A stretch of 64,000 nt of DNA from Raineyella sp. LH-20. Its GTDB lineage: Bacteria > Actinomycetota > Actinomycetes > Propionibacteriales > Propionibacteriaceae. Shown piece by piece: positions 1 to 8,399 of this stretch. The stretch lies in assembly GCF_033110965.1 (NCBI RefSeq), contig NZ_CP137003.1, positions 2,976,001 through 3,040,000 on the forward strand, given 5' to 3'. The translations under genes and the position numbers were made by a program. How positions within the stretch are numbered: position 1 is the first letter of the stretch; each line of letters begins with the position of its first letter. The notes under the pieces are model-generated. The model did not search any database. It was not told the DNA's origin and worked only from the letters and a program-made list of their open reading frames with translations.

Positions 1-744
1 CTCGGTCTCGACCAGCGTTTCGCCGCGACCCTCGGTGCCGGCGGATCGATCTGTGGCGTGTCGGCCTCCATCGCCGTCGGCTCGTCGGTCAAGGCGAAGA
101 AGGAACAGGTCTCGGTCACCATCTCGCTCGTCGTGGTCTGGGCGGTGGCTGCGATCTTCCTGCTGACCGCCATCGCGAAGGCCCTCGGTCTCCATCCCGG
201 GGTGGCCGGCGCCTGGATCGGGTCCTCGGAGTTCGCCGACGCCGCCGGTATCACCGCGGCCAGCGCCTTCGGGGAGCAAGGGTTGGCCGCGTTCACCCTG
301 GTCAAGGTGGTCGGGCGGGACATCTTCATCGGCATCTGGAGCCTGATCCTCGCCGTGATCGCCATCACCTACTGGGATCGGCGGGATGCTGCGGCTGCCG
401 GCGCGCCGCGGCCCCGGGTCGATGTCGCCCAGATCTGGCACCGGTTCCCGAAGTTCGTCCTCGGCTTCTTCGTGGGCTCGATCGTGCTGACCGTGTTGAT
501 CCTCGCGGTGGGAACAGCCGGCTCGGCCGCGGTCACCACCGACGTGATCAACCCGATCAAGGACATCAGGACCTGGGTGTTCACCCTCACCTTCCTGTCG
601 ATCGGTCTCACCACCCGGTTCCGCGATCTGACCTCGGTGGGCTGGCGTCCGCTGGCGGCTTTCAGTGCGGGTGCGGTGGTCAACATCCTGTTGGGCTTCG
701 GGCTGTCGGCCGGTGTACTCGCCGGCTTCTGGTCCTCGCTCTGA
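1..744 (+). CDS. YeiH/UPF0324-type putative sulfate exporter, C-terminal part
   Basis: The reading frame is open from base 1, so the 5' end lies outside the window. The visible part contains the family hallmark GGSICGVSASIAV (residues 15-27 of the visible part), the Gly-Ser-x-Cys-Gly loop of the YeiH/YadS (UPF0324) membrane family. Several hydrophobic segments follow, with a helix-rich C-terminus ending in a short WSSL tail. The family is annotated as a putative sulfate exporter, but substrate evidence is thin and I cannot confirm it here. No sulfur gene is adjacent; the sulfur cluster of this window is over 50 kb away. An internal GTG at 58 lies after the hallmark loop and is not a credible start. 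Confidence 0.85.
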   Translation, partial: LGLDQRFAATLGAGGSICGVSASIAVGSSVKAKKEQVSVTISLVVVWAVAAIFLLTAIAKALGLHPGVAGAWIGSSEFADAAGITAASAFGEQGLAAFTLVKVVGRDIFIGIWSLILAVIAITYWDRRDAAAAGAPRPRVDVAQIWHRFPKFVLGFFVGSIVLTVLILAVGTAGSAAVTTDVINPIKDIRTWVFTLTFLSIGLTTRFRDLTSVGWRPLAAFSAGAVVNILLGFGLSAGVLAGFWSSL

Positions 745-764
745 GCAAGAGGACGTCCACCGCC

Positions 765-1091
765 ATGAGACCCGACAACACGGTCTGCCGGGCCCGGATC
801 ATCGTCACCCTCGACCTCCCCGGCGGCGTCGGGCATGGCACCGCGGATCCCGCCGGGCTGCTCCGCGACCTTGCGGCGGCACGGGCGCGAATCGACCGCA
901 CGGAGGCGGTCGTCCGGGCCCTGGCCGACGCGGTCCCCGACCTGCAGGTCCGCCACACCCGACGCATGGTGGAACTGTCCACGTACGCCGCCGAGCTGGG
1001 CCGGGTCGAGACGATCCTGCGCGCGGCGGGCGCATTGCCACGGGAGTATCGCGTCGACGTCGAGTACTCACGCATGTGGGGCATGGTGTAG
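765..1091 (+). CDS. Small protein of unknown function
   Basis: A 108-residue protein starting 20 bases after the exporter stop, with an AAGAGGA ribosome-binding site 12 bases before the ATG. I do not recognise a family. It has no signal peptide and no membrane segment. The middle (residues 30-75) is Ala/Arg/Leu-rich and likely helical, and the C-terminus (EYRVDVEYSRMW) is more varied and looks like real coding sequence. Closeness and strand suggest cotranscription with the exporter. A competing antisense frame exists but has a skewed Arg/Pro composition. Moderate confidence that this is a gene; no functional claim. Confidence 0.5.
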   Translation: MRPDNTVCRARIIVTLDLPGGVGHGTADPAGLLRDLAAARARIDRTEAVVRALADAVPDLQVRHTRRMVELSTYAAELGRVETILRAAGALPREYRVDVEYSRMWGMV

Positions 1092-1133
1092 CGGTCGTGG
1101 GGACACCCGGTCAGTCGTGACAGCCCAGCACGC

Positions 1134-1180
1134 CGTACGGCCCCTCGCCACACCGGTGAGGTGCGACGAGGGGCCGTACG
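1134..1180. terminator. Perfect 14-bp inverted repeat, bidirectional terminator candidate
   Basis: CGTACGGCCCCTCG (1134-1147) pairs perfectly with CGAGGGGCCGTACG (1167-1180) across a 19-base loop. It lies between convergent genes ending at 1091 (+) and 1273 (-). There is no U-tract, as is common in high-GC actinobacteria. Each arm also carries the abundant CGTACG hexamer. Confidence 0.7.
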
Positions 1181-1246
1181 TTCGCTCGCGGTCAGCAGAC
1201 CGTCGGGGGCCGCGTGGCTCAGCCGTACGCCACCTGTCGGTCGACC

Positions 1247-1278
1247 GCCCGACAGATCAGGCGCCCGACAGATCAGGC
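1247..1278. repeat. Two 16-bp tandem copies spanning the xylH stop codon
   Basis: GCCCGACAGATCAGGC occurs at 1247-1262 and again at 1263-1278. The xylH stop (1273-1275 on the minus strand) lies in one copy and is reproduced in the other. Confidence 0.85.
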
Positions 1279-2595
1279 GCGGCCGGATGCCGCCCGGCGC
1301 CGGCGGGTGGTCGAGTCGATGATCACGGCCAGCAGGGTGACCAGGCCGGTGATGATGAACCGGATGGCCGAGTTGAGGTCCAGCAGGTCCAGGCCGTTGC
1401 TGATCGACTGGATGACGAAGATGCCCAGCAGTGCAGAGTAGGCCGAGCCGCGTCCACCGAAGAGGCTGGTCCCGCCGATCACCGCCGCAGCGATCGCGTT
1501 CAGGTTCACGTCACCGGTGCCGGTGCTCTGGTTCGCTGCCGCCAGGCGAGCGGCGAAGAGGACACCGCCGAGCGCGGCGAAGCTCGAACAGGTCATGAAC
1601 ACCGTCAGGTAGACCCGGCGGACGTTGATGCCGGCCCGTCGTGCCGCCTCGATGTTGCCACCGACGGCCATGATCGTACGGCCCCACTTGGTGCGCCGGA
1701 TGACGAAGTCCATGATCGCGATCACGACCACGAACAGCACGAACATCAGCGGCACGCCACGGTCGCGGTCCAGGACGAGGGTGATCACGGCGAGCACCGC
1801 GGCCAGCAGCACCGCTCTCGTGACCACGATGCTCACCGGCACGGTGGACAGCCCGGCGACACTGCGGTGGCGGTTGGTGTTGAGCCCGGCCGCCAGGCTG
1901 ACCAGGGCGGCCAGGACCGCCAGCAGGTAGCTCAACCAGGCGGGTAGGAACGTGCCGTTGGCGAACTGCACCAGGGCGGAGTCGAACGGGATGTTGACGG
2001 TGCCCTGGTTGCCCAGCACGAGGAGCTGAACGCCGAGGAAGGCGAGCAGGCCGGCCAGCGTGATGACGAAGCTCGGCACTCCGAACCGATTGAACACCAC
2101 CCCGTACACCAGGCCGATCACGGTGCCGGAGAGCACCGCGAGCAGCACTGCGACGAGCAGCGGCAGGCCGGTGTTGACGAACGTCACGGCCACCACGGCG
2201 GCGGTGAGGCCCGACACCGACCCGACCGACAGGTCGATCTCGCCCAGCAGCAGGACGAAGATGATGCCCAGCGACAGGACGCCGATCGGCACCAGCTGGA
2301 TCATCAGGTTGACCAGGTTCTGCGCCGAGATGAACGCCGGCGCCAGGATCGAGAAGATGACCCAGATCAGCACCAGGCCGATGACCACCGGCAGCGAACC
2401 GACGTCGCCACCGCGGAGCCGCAGGCCCTGGGCCTTCACCCAGCCCGCGATGCCCTCTTCCTGGATGAGGCGTTCGTCCTGCAGGTCGGCCGGCGGGATG
2501 GCCGGCGGGAGCTCCCCCGGCATCTCGGCGAGATCCCTGCGGGACGCACGCCGCGGCCCCGCCGGCCTGGCCGGTCCCGACTTCTCGGTGCTCAT
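1273..2595 (-). CDS. xylH: XylH-like sugar ABC transporter permease
   Basis: A 440-residue inner-membrane permease of the RbsC/XylH (BPD_transp_2) family. After a cytoplasmic Pro/Arg-rich extension of about 70 residues come roughly ten hydrophobic segments. Typical family stretches are visible, including LLLGEIDLSVGSVSGL near residue 120, the cytoplasmic loop GRTIMAVGGNIEAARRAGI near 310-330, and GGTSLFGGRGS near 380. It is the last gene of a three-gene minus-strand operon, and its ATG overlaps the stop of the ATPase gene by 4 bases (ATGA). The xylF-xylG-xylH order and the long N-terminus match actinobacterial xylose-type importers. Ribose, fructose or another aldose remains possible because substrate cannot be read from the permease. 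Confidence 0.88.
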   Translation of the reverse strand: MSTEKSGPARPAGPRRASRRDLAEMPGELPPAIPPADLQDERLIQEEGIAGWVKAQGLRLRGGDVGSLPVVIGLVLIWVIFSILAPAFISAQNLVNLMIQLVPIGVLSLGIIFVLLLGEIDLSVGSVSGLTAAVVAVTFVNTGLPLLVAVLLAVLSGTVIGLVYGVVFNRFGVPSFVITLAGLLAFLGVQLLVLGNQGTVNIPFDSALVQFANGTFLPAWLSYLLAVLAALVSLAAGLNTNRHRSVAGLSTVPVSIVVTRAVLLAAVLAVITLVLDRDRGVPLMFVLFVVVIAIMDFVIRRTKWGRTIMAVGGNIEAARRAGINVRRVYLTVFMTCSSFAALGGVLFAARLAAANQSTGTGDVNLNAIAAAVIGGTSLFGGRGSAYSALLGIFVIQSISNGLDLLDLNSAIRFIITGLVTLLAVIIDSTTRRRRAASGRA

Positions 2596-3398
2596 CGCTG
2601 GCTCCCTTCCTGGGGCGCGGCATTGCCGGGTTCGCCGCCGGCGTCCGGGCGCATGTTGTTGACGGCACCGGTGATGGCCGCGACGATCTGTTCGACCGTC
2701 GTGTCGGCCACCCGGTACTCGCCGTTGTTGCGACCCAGCCGCAGCACGACGACCCGGTCGGCGACCGCCATCACGTCGGCCATGTTGTGGCTGATCAGGA
2801 TCACCGCCAGGCCGCGGTCCCGCAGCCGGCGGATCAGGTTGAGCACTTCCGCGGTCTGGGCGACGCCGAGGGCGGCGGTGGGCTCGTCGAGCATCACCAA
2901 GCGTGGCTCGCCGAGCAGGGCGCGGGCGATCGCCACGGTCTGGCGCTGGCCGCCGGACAGGCTGGCCACCGCGATGCGGACCGAGGGGATCTTGGCGCTC
3001 AACTCACGCAGCAGCCCCCAGGACCGCTTCTCCATCGCCACCTCGTCCAGCACCGAGGCGTGGGTGACCTCGCTGCCGAGGAAGAGGTTGGAGACGACGT
3101 CGAGGTTGTCACACAGTGCCAGGTCCTGGTGGACGGTGGCGATGCCGAGTTTCTGCGCCTGGGCCGGCGAGTGGATGTGCACTTCTTCGCCGTTGAAGAA
3201 GATGTGGCCCTCGTCGGCGAGGTGGACGCCGGCGATCGCCTTGATCAGTGTCGATTTCCCGGCACCGTTGTCACCGACGAGGGCCACCACCTCGCCCGCC
3301 CTGGCATGGAACTCGATGTCACTGAGCGCCTGCACGGCGCCGAACCGCTTCGCGATGCCCGTCATCGACAGGACCTCGGGCGGGGAGGTGGTGGTCAT
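2592..3398 (-). CDS. xylG: Single-domain sugar ABC transporter ATPase (XylG/FrcA-like)
   Basis: A 268-residue ATP-binding subunit powering the adjacent permease. Walker A is GDNGAGKST (42-50), the Q-loop is TVHQD, the signature is LSGGQ (147-151) and Walker B is LVMLDE (167-172), followed by an ISHN switch histidine. It has only one nucleotide-binding domain, whereas enterobacterial XylG/RbsA has two, so the transporter presumably uses a homodimer, as in FrcA and the short actinobacterial XylG. The start has an AGGAG site 12 bases upstream. It lies 27 bases after the binding-protein gene and overlaps the permease by 4 bases, so the three are one transcription unit. Confidence 0.9.
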   Translation of the reverse strand: MTTTSPPEVLSMTGIAKRFGAVQALSDIEFHARAGEVVALVGDNGAGKSTLIKAIAGVHLADEGHIFFNGEEVHIHSPAQAQKLGIATVHQDLALCDNLDVVSNLFLGSEVTHASVLDEVAMEKRSWGLLRELSAKIPSVRIAVASLSGGQRQTVAIARALLGEPRLVMLDEPTAALGVAQTAEVLNLIRRLRDRGLAVILISHNMADVMAVADRVVVLRLGRNNGEYRVADTTVEQIVAAITGAVNNMRPDAGGEPGNAAPQEGSQR

Positions 3399-3425
3399 GG
3401 TCGTCTGCTCCTGTGATCCGGTCGG

Positions 3426-4508
3426 CTACTGGAGTCCTGCTGCCTTGCAGGCGTCGGCGTACTGCGTCGTGCAGATCTGCGCGACCGTGTAGAAGCCGTC
3501 CTTGACGACGGTGTCCTTGATGTTGGTCTTGGTCACCGCGACCGGGGTGAGCAGCGTCGCCGGGACTCCTTCCTGGGTGGACGAGGAAGCGGCGGGCTTG
3601 CCCGCGGCGAGCAACGCGGCGTTCTTGGCCGCGTCCTGGGCCTGCGGCTTGATCGCCTTGTAGACGGTCATCGCCTGGTCTCCGGCGAGGATCCGCTGGA
3701 TGCCGGTGAGTTCGGCATCCTGGCCGGTCACCGGGACGATCGGGGAGACGCCGCCGGCCTTCAGGGCGGTGATCACACCACCGGCGGTGCCGTCATTGGC
3801 GGCGTACACGCCGACCAGGTTCGGCTTGACAGTCGTCAGCTGGCTCTCCATGAACGCCTGTGCCTTGTCCGGGCTCCAGTCGGGAGTGTCGTACTCGGCC
3901 TTGATGGTGAACCCCGCGGTGTCGAGGACACTGTGGGCGCCCTTCTTGAAGTCGGCCGCGTTCGCATCGGTCGGCGCACCGTTGACCATCACCAGGTCGC
4001 CGGAGGTCTTGCCCGCCTTGTGCAGGATGTCCACCAGGGTGGTCCCCTGCAGCTTGCCGACCTGCTGGTTGTCGAACGAGACGTAGTAGTCCGAGCCGGC
4101 GACGAAGCGGTCGTACGCGATCACCTTCACGCCCTTGGCCTTGGCCTGGTTGACGATGGTGACCGCCGACTTGCCGTCGACCGCGTCCAGCACCAGTACC
4201 TTGGCGCCCTGGGTCATCGCGGATTCGGCCTGTTGCTGCTGCCTGGCGGCGTCCTGGTTGGCGTTGTTGTAGATCAGGGTGCAGTTCGCGCACTCGGTCT
4301 TCAGCGCCTCTTCGAAGTACGGCTTGTCGAAGGTCTCGTAGCGGGTCGTCTTCGTCTCCGGCAGCAGCAGGGCGATCTTCGCCGCACTGCCGCCGGCCGG
4401 AGTGCTGGCACCGGGGGTGGCCTGGTTGCCACCGCAACCAGCGAGTGTCGCCAGGGACAACCCGGCGGCCAACCCCACAGCCGCCAGTCGGGTGAGTCGA
4501 TTGTTCAT
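3426..4508 (-). CDS. xylF: XylF-like sugar-binding lipoprotein
   Basis: A 360-residue periplasmic-type binding protein anchored as a lipoprotein. The signal peptide is followed by the lipobox LAGC with Cys25. The mature protein shows the two-lobe sugar-binding fold, for example KIALLLPETKTTRYETFDKPYF near 45-65, QQQQAESAMTQGAKVLVLDAVD near 90-110, AYDRFVAGSDYYVSFDN, and VTGQDAELTGIQRILAGDQAMTVYK near 265-290, typical of XylF/ChvE proteins. The ATG has a clear GAGGAG site. It heads the xylFGH-type operon, which probably starts from a promoter in the 181-base gap shared with the divergent ligase gene. No operator was obvious there. Confidence 0.88.
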   Translation of the reverse strand: MNNRLTRLAAVGLAAGLSLATLAGCGGNQATPGASTPAGGSAAKIALLLPETKTTRYETFDKPYFEEALKTECANCTLIYNNANQDAARQQQQAESAMTQGAKVLVLDAVDGKSAVTIVNQAKAKGVKVIAYDRFVAGSDYYVSFDNQQVGKLQGTTLVDILHKAGKTSGDLVMVNGAPTDANAADFKKGAHSVLDTAGFTIKAEYDTPDWSPDKAQAFMESQLTTVKPNLVGVYAANDGTAGGVITALKAGGVSPIVPVTGQDAELTGIQRILAGDQAMTVYKAIKPQAQDAAKNAALLAAGKPAASSSTQEGVPATLLTPVAVTKTNIKDTVVKDGFYTVAQICTTQYADACKAAGLQ

Positions 4509-4689
4509 TCGAACTCCTCAATCCGGGGATGGCGGACGGCCTCGTTGCCGCCGCACCGTTCCACTCTATGGACCTTCGTGCGGAATGTGGCGAAAACGAC
4601 ACAATCCGTTATCCGGCACGGCGTGGCGCGGGATTCGCCGGTCGTGTCGCGGGACTGCGACCGGCGACGGGTCAGATTAGGCTGACCTC

Positions 4690-6867
4690 ATGAGCGAGAC
4701 GACGGTCCTGTCGGTCCCCGGCCCCAGCGGCGTCCGCGAGATCACCCTGACCAGTCCGGGCAAGGTGTTGTGGCCCGCCGCCGGCCCCGGCGGCACCGGG
4801 TTCACGAAGCGCGACCTGGCCGACTACCTGCTGACGGTCGCCGAGCCATTCCTGCGGCTCAACGGCGACCGGCCGATGACGCTGCAGCGCTTCCCCGAGG
4901 GAATCGAGGGCGAGGAGTTCTTCTCCAAGCGGCCGCCCCAGGGCACTCCCGAGTTCCTCCGCCGGGTCACCTGCACCTATCCGTCGCGACGCCGCCACGA
5001 CCAGCTGGTGTTCGACGAGCCGGCCGCGCTCGCCTGGGCTGCGCAGGTCGGCACGATCACCTTCCACCCGTGGCCGGTGCGGACCGCGGACCTCGACGAT
5101 CCCGACGAACTGCGGATCGACCTGGATCCCCAGCCCGGCCGGGGCTTCCGGGACGCCGTCGAGGCAGCGGTGGCGCTGCGCGAGGTGATGGCCGAGGTCG
5201 GTCTCACCGCGTACGCCAAGACCTCCGGCAACCGGGGCGTGCACGTCTACGCCCGGATCGCGCCGACCCACGAGTTCCAGCAGGTCCGCCACGGGGTGAT
5301 CGGGATCGCCCGGGAGCTCGAGCGGCGGCTGCCCGACCTGGTCACCACCTCCTGGTGGAAGGAGGAACGCGGCGAGCGGATCTTCGTCGACTTCAACCAG
5401 GCCAATCGGGATCGTACGATCGCCGCCGCCTACAGCCCCCGCCCGCGGCCGGACGCCACCGTCTCGACCCCGCTGACCTGGGCCGAGCTGGCCGACGCCA
5501 CGCCGACGGACTTCACCGTCCGTACGGTCCCCGATCTGCTCGCCGACCGGCCGTGCCCGTGGTCCGACATCGACGACCATGTCGGGGACGTCGCCGGCGC
5601 GCTGGCGCTCTGGGAGGCGGATCTGGCCCGCGGACTCGGCGAGCTGAACTTCCCACCGGACTACCCCAAGATGCCCGGCGAGCCACCGAGGGTGCCACCG
5701 AGCAAGCGGCGCACCGACCGGCCCGACGCCGACTATCTGGCGCCCAAGGCGGAGCGGGATGCCGAGTGGGGGACGCCGATCGTGCCCCCGTACGGTCCGA
5801 TGCTGGCCAAGCCGGTGAAGCAGCTCCCCCGCGGCGAGGTGCTCTACGAGCCGAAGTGGGACGGTTTCCGCTCGATCATCTGGCGCTCCGGGGACCGGGT
5901 GGAGATCGGCAGCCGCAACGAACGGCCGATGACCCGCTACTTCCCGGAGCTGGTCGAGGCGGTGATCGCGAACTTCCCCGACCACTCTTGCATCGACGGC
6001 GAGATCGTGATGATCGACCCGAGCACCGGCGACCGGCTCGACTTCGACCTGCTCCAGCAGCGCATCCACCCCGCCGCGTCCCGGGTGCGCAAGCTTGCCG
6101 CGGCGACACCGGCCAGCTTCGTGGCGTTCGACCTGCTGGCATTGGGGTCGGTCGACTACACCGTACGGCCCTTCGCCGAGCGCCGGGCGGCGCTGGAGGA
6201 GGCACTCGCCGGCGCCCGGCCGCCGATCCACCTCACCCCGGCCACCCGGGACCGTGACCTGGCGGCCCGCTGGTTCGACGAGTTCGAGGGGGCGGGGCTC
6301 GACGGGGTGGTCGCCAAGCCGCTGGATCTGCTGTACCAGGAGGACAAGCGGGTGATGTTCAAGTACAAGCACGACCGTACGGCCGACTGCGTCGTCGCCG
6401 GCTACCGGCTGTACAAGGACCGCACCGACGCGGTCGGGTCGCTGTTGCTCGGTCTCTACGACGAGGAGGGCACGCTGCACCACGTCGGGGTGATCGGCGC
6501 CTTCCCGATGGCCCGCCGCGAGGAGCTGTTCGGCGAACTGCAGCCGCTGGTGACCACGTTCGAGGACCATCCGTGGGCGTGGGAGCAGCCGGCCGAGACC
6601 ACGCCCGACAACCGCGACCAGGAGACACCGCGCTCCCCGATGGCGGCCGCGGGATCCCGCTGGAACGCCCGCAAGGACCTGTCCTTCACACCGCTGCGCC
6701 CGGAGCGGGTGGTCGAGGTGCGCTACGACCACATGGAGGGACCACGCTTCCGGCACACCGCCCAGTGGGTCCGTTGGCGAGAGGACCGTACGCCCACCTC
6801 GTGCACCTTCGCCCAGCTGGAGGAGCCGGTCAGCTACGACCTGGGGGCGATCCTGGGCCTGGCCTGA
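4690..6867 (+). CDS. Primase-polymerase fused to LigC-type ATP-dependent DNA ligase
   Basis: A 725-residue two-domain repair enzyme. Residues 1-300 are a LigD-type primase-polymerase (Prim-Pol) with the metal-binding pair Asp144/Asp146 (DLDP) and the conserved TSGNRGVHVY segment. Residues 360-725 are an ATP-dependent ligase with nucleotidyl Lys389 in YEPKWDG, motif III-type FDLLALG and a C-terminal oligonucleotide-binding part. The ligase half reads like mycobacterial LigC (SRNERPMTRYFPELV, LQQRIHPAASRV) rather than the ligase domain of LigD, and no phosphoesterase domain is present. In mycobacteria LigC and Prim-PolC are encoded by neighbouring genes and act in gap or excision repair; here they are one polypeptide. 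No Ku gene is in the window. The start lacks a strong ribosome-binding site. Confidence 0.92.
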   Translation: MSETTVLSVPGPSGVREITLTSPGKVLWPAAGPGGTGFTKRDLADYLLTVAEPFLRLNGDRPMTLQRFPEGIEGEEFFSKRPPQGTPEFLRRVTCTYPSRRRHDQLVFDEPAALAWAAQVGTITFHPWPVRTADLDDPDELRIDLDPQPGRGFRDAVEAAVALREVMAEVGLTAYAKTSGNRGVHVYARIAPTHEFQQVRHGVIGIARELERRLPDLVTTSWWKEERGERIFVDFNQANRDRTIAAAYSPRPRPDATVSTPLTWAELADATPTDFTVRTVPDLLADRPCPWSDIDDHVGDVAGALALWEADLARGLGELNFPPDYPKMPGEPPRVPPSKRRTDRPDADYLAPKAERDAEWGTPIVPPYGPMLAKPVKQLPRGEVLYEPKWDGFRSIIWRSGDRVEIGSRNERPMTRYFPELVEAVIANFPDHSCIDGEIVMIDPSTGDRLDFDLLQQRIHPAASRVRKLAAATPASFVAFDLLALGSVDYTVRPFAERRAALEEALAGARPPIHLTPATRDRDLAARWFDEFEGAGLDGVVAKPLDLLYQEDKRVMFKYKHDRTADCVVAGYRLYKDRTDAVGSLLLGLYDEEGTLHHVGVIGAFPMARREELFGELQPLVTTFEDHPWAWEQPAETTPDNRDQETPRSPMAAAGSRWNARKDLSFTPLRPERVVEVRYDHMEGPRFRHTAQWVRWREDRTPTSCTFAQLEEPVSYDLGAILGLA

Positions 6868-7519
6868 GCGCCAGGTCGAGGACGAACCGGGCCACCGGTG
6901 CGGTGATCGACCGAGCCCGGTCGGCCGGGTCGTCGGCCTTGCGGGTCGGCCCGAGACCGTGCACCGCGCCCTCGATCTCGGTGATCGTCACCGGCGCGTC
7001 CGCCCGGACGTCCGCCAGCGCGGCGCGCAGCTCGGCGGGATGCCCGAACGGGTCGCGTGTCCCCTGCACCACCAGCACCGGACCGGGCACCGCGGCCAGT
7101 TCGGCGACCCGTGAGGCGGCGGGCCGGCCGGGCGGATGCAGCGGGAAGGACAGCGCCACCACCCCACGGGCCGGCGGCGCGTAACATCGGCAGGCCACCC
7201 GGGCGCCGGCACTGCGCCCGCCCACGACCAGCGGCAGGCCCGGCCAGCGCTCGACGGCCACGTCCAGCGCCGTACGCCACGCCTCGTCGAGTCCGCCGGC
7301 CGCCCCGGCGACGCGCCGGCCGGCGGTCCGCCACGGCTGCTCGAAGCGGGCGACCGTGATGCCGCCGGGCGGCAGGGCGTCGGCGAGCGCGGCGAGGTCG
7401 AACGTGTCGATCCCGCCGCCGGCGCCGTGGCCGAGCAGCAGGATCGCCCGCGGCTCGGCGGCCTCGTCGAGGACGAGCCGTCCCGGGCCCCGAGGGGTGT
7501 CGATGTCGAGGGTGGTCAT
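6830..7519 (-). CDS. Small alpha/beta hydrolase (KANL3/Tex30-like)
   Basis: A 229-residue cytosolic alpha/beta hydrolase. It has the oxyanion-side GHGAGGG (31-37), the nucleophile elbow GGRSAGA with Ser in GxSxG form (near 91-97), an acid-bearing QGTRDPFG segment (near 150) and a late His in VHGLGP. These match the KANL3/Tex30 or dienelactone-hydrolase-like group, whose substrates are mostly unknown. A GGAGGAG site precedes the ATG. It starts 25 bases after the TetR gene and is probably cotranscribed. Its 3' end overlaps the convergent ligase gene by 38 bases, which is unusual but the C-terminal frame looks genuine. Confidence 0.8.
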   Translation of the reverse strand: MTTLDIDTPRGPGRLVLDEAAEPRAILLLGHGAGGGIDTFDLAALADALPPGGITVARFEQPWRTAGRRVAGAAGGLDEAWRTALDVAVERWPGLPLVVGGRSAGARVACRCYAPPARGVVALSFPLHPPGRPAASRVAELAAVPGPVLVVQGTRDPFGHPAELRAALADVRADAPVTITEIEGAVHGLGPTRKADDPADRARSITAPVARFVLDLALRPGPGSPPGRS

Positions 7520-7544
7520 CCGGTCTCCTCCCGGGATCGACCGA

Positions 7545-8240
7545 TCAGCGTACGCCGGGCGGGCGCAGCCCGTACGCCGACTCGATCACGAGCGAGGCGA
7601 TCAGCCGCTCGACCGCCCCAGCGAGGTCGTCCTCGGCGCGGTCGGTGCGGCGGCGGGCCAGTTCCGTGGTGGTCGGCGCCGTACGCTCCACGGTCGCCGC
7701 CCACCAGGTCGGCGGATCCGTCGAGGCATCCTCCGCGCCCCCGGCGGCGGCGTGCCCGTGCACCATGATCGTCAGCAGCCGGGCCACGCCGACCGGATCA
7801 CCGACGCCGACGTCAGCCAGTCCTGACACCAGCGACTCCTGCCAGGCGATGCCGTCGGGGCCGCGCGGTGTCGTCCGGATCGGCAGGTCCGCCAGCCACC
7901 GATGGGCCTGCAGCACCCGCCAGCGCGCGTCGCACCAGTCGTGGATCCGATCGGCCAGCGCCCCGGTGAGTCCGGGTGCCGGGCCCAGCGCGACGTCGGC
8001 CATCAGCTCCAGCAGGGTCTCCTTGGAGTCCACATAGCGGTAGAGGGCGGTGGTGGTGAGGCCCAGTTCCCTGCCGACGACCTGCAGGGTCAGTCCGGAC
8101 AGGCCCTGCGCGTCGGCGACGCGGATGCCGGCCCGGGCGACCTCCGCCACGGTGTAGCGCCGCTTGGGGCCCGGAGCGTCTCCGCCGATCCCCCAGAGCG
8201 CTCCGAGGGCGGGCCATGACGTCGCCGACGAACTGTGCAT
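7545..8240 (-). CDS. TetR-family transcriptional regulator
   Basis: A 231-residue repressor-type regulator. The N-terminal helix-turn-helix region reads LSGLTLQVVGRELGLTTTALYRYVDSKETLLELMAD (roughly 47-85), followed by a TetR_C-like ligand domain. I chose the ATG at 8240 over an upstream in-frame GTG at 8312, because a strong inverted repeat lies directly upstream of 8240 and the added residues would be unconserved. It sits between an MFS exporter (upstream) and a small hydrolase (downstream), all on the minus strand. Control of the exporter or of itself is likely by context, but no inducer can be inferred. Confidence 0.85.
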   Translation of the reverse strand: MHSSSATSWPALGALWGIGGDAPGPKRRYTVAEVARAGIRVADAQGLSGLTLQVVGRELGLTTTALYRYVDSKETLLELMADVALGPAPGLTGALADRIHDWCDARWRVLQAHRWLADLPIRTTPRGPDGIAWQESLVSGLADVGVGDPVGVARLLTIMVHGHAAAGGAEDASTDPPTWWAATVERTAPTTTELARRRTDRAEDDLAGAVERLIASLVIESAYGLRPPGVR

Positions 8241-8244
8241 GGCG

Positions 8245-8271
8245 TTCACTCTAGTCGGGGCGATGAGTGAA
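8245..8271. promoter_or_regulatory. Inverted repeat, candidate TetR operator
   Basis: TTCACTC (8245-8251) and GAGTGAA (8265-8271) form perfect 7-bp arms around a 13-base spacer, ending four bases before the regulator start codon. A second related pair, GTTCAC (8276-8281) and GTGAAC (8298-8303), lies just upstream. The position suits autorepression. Confidence 0.5.
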
Positions 8272-8399
8272 TGTGGTTCACAGTCACCACACGGGTGGTG
8301 AACGACGCTCACAGTTTGACCATGGGGTGACGCCGGTGAGGCCGCGGGCGTAGTCAGGCCGCAGGGGCGGGTCAGGCCGCGGGGGTGATCAAGGGGTAG

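Noticed and set aside
680-1153. Minus-strand gene opposite the small unknown gene
   Set aside because: It is Arg/Ser/Thr-rich with shadow-like composition and it runs back across the exporter gene. The plus-strand frame has a ribosome-binding site.
4672-6756. Long antisense open frame opposite the ligase gene
   Set aside because: It is the shadow of a high-GC gene with a Gly/Arg/His/Val composition and no motifs. The plus-strand protein has complete polymerase and ligase motifs.
8241-8312. Upstream GTG start for the TetR regulator
   Set aside because: It would add 24 unconserved residues and place the likely operator inside the coding sequence.
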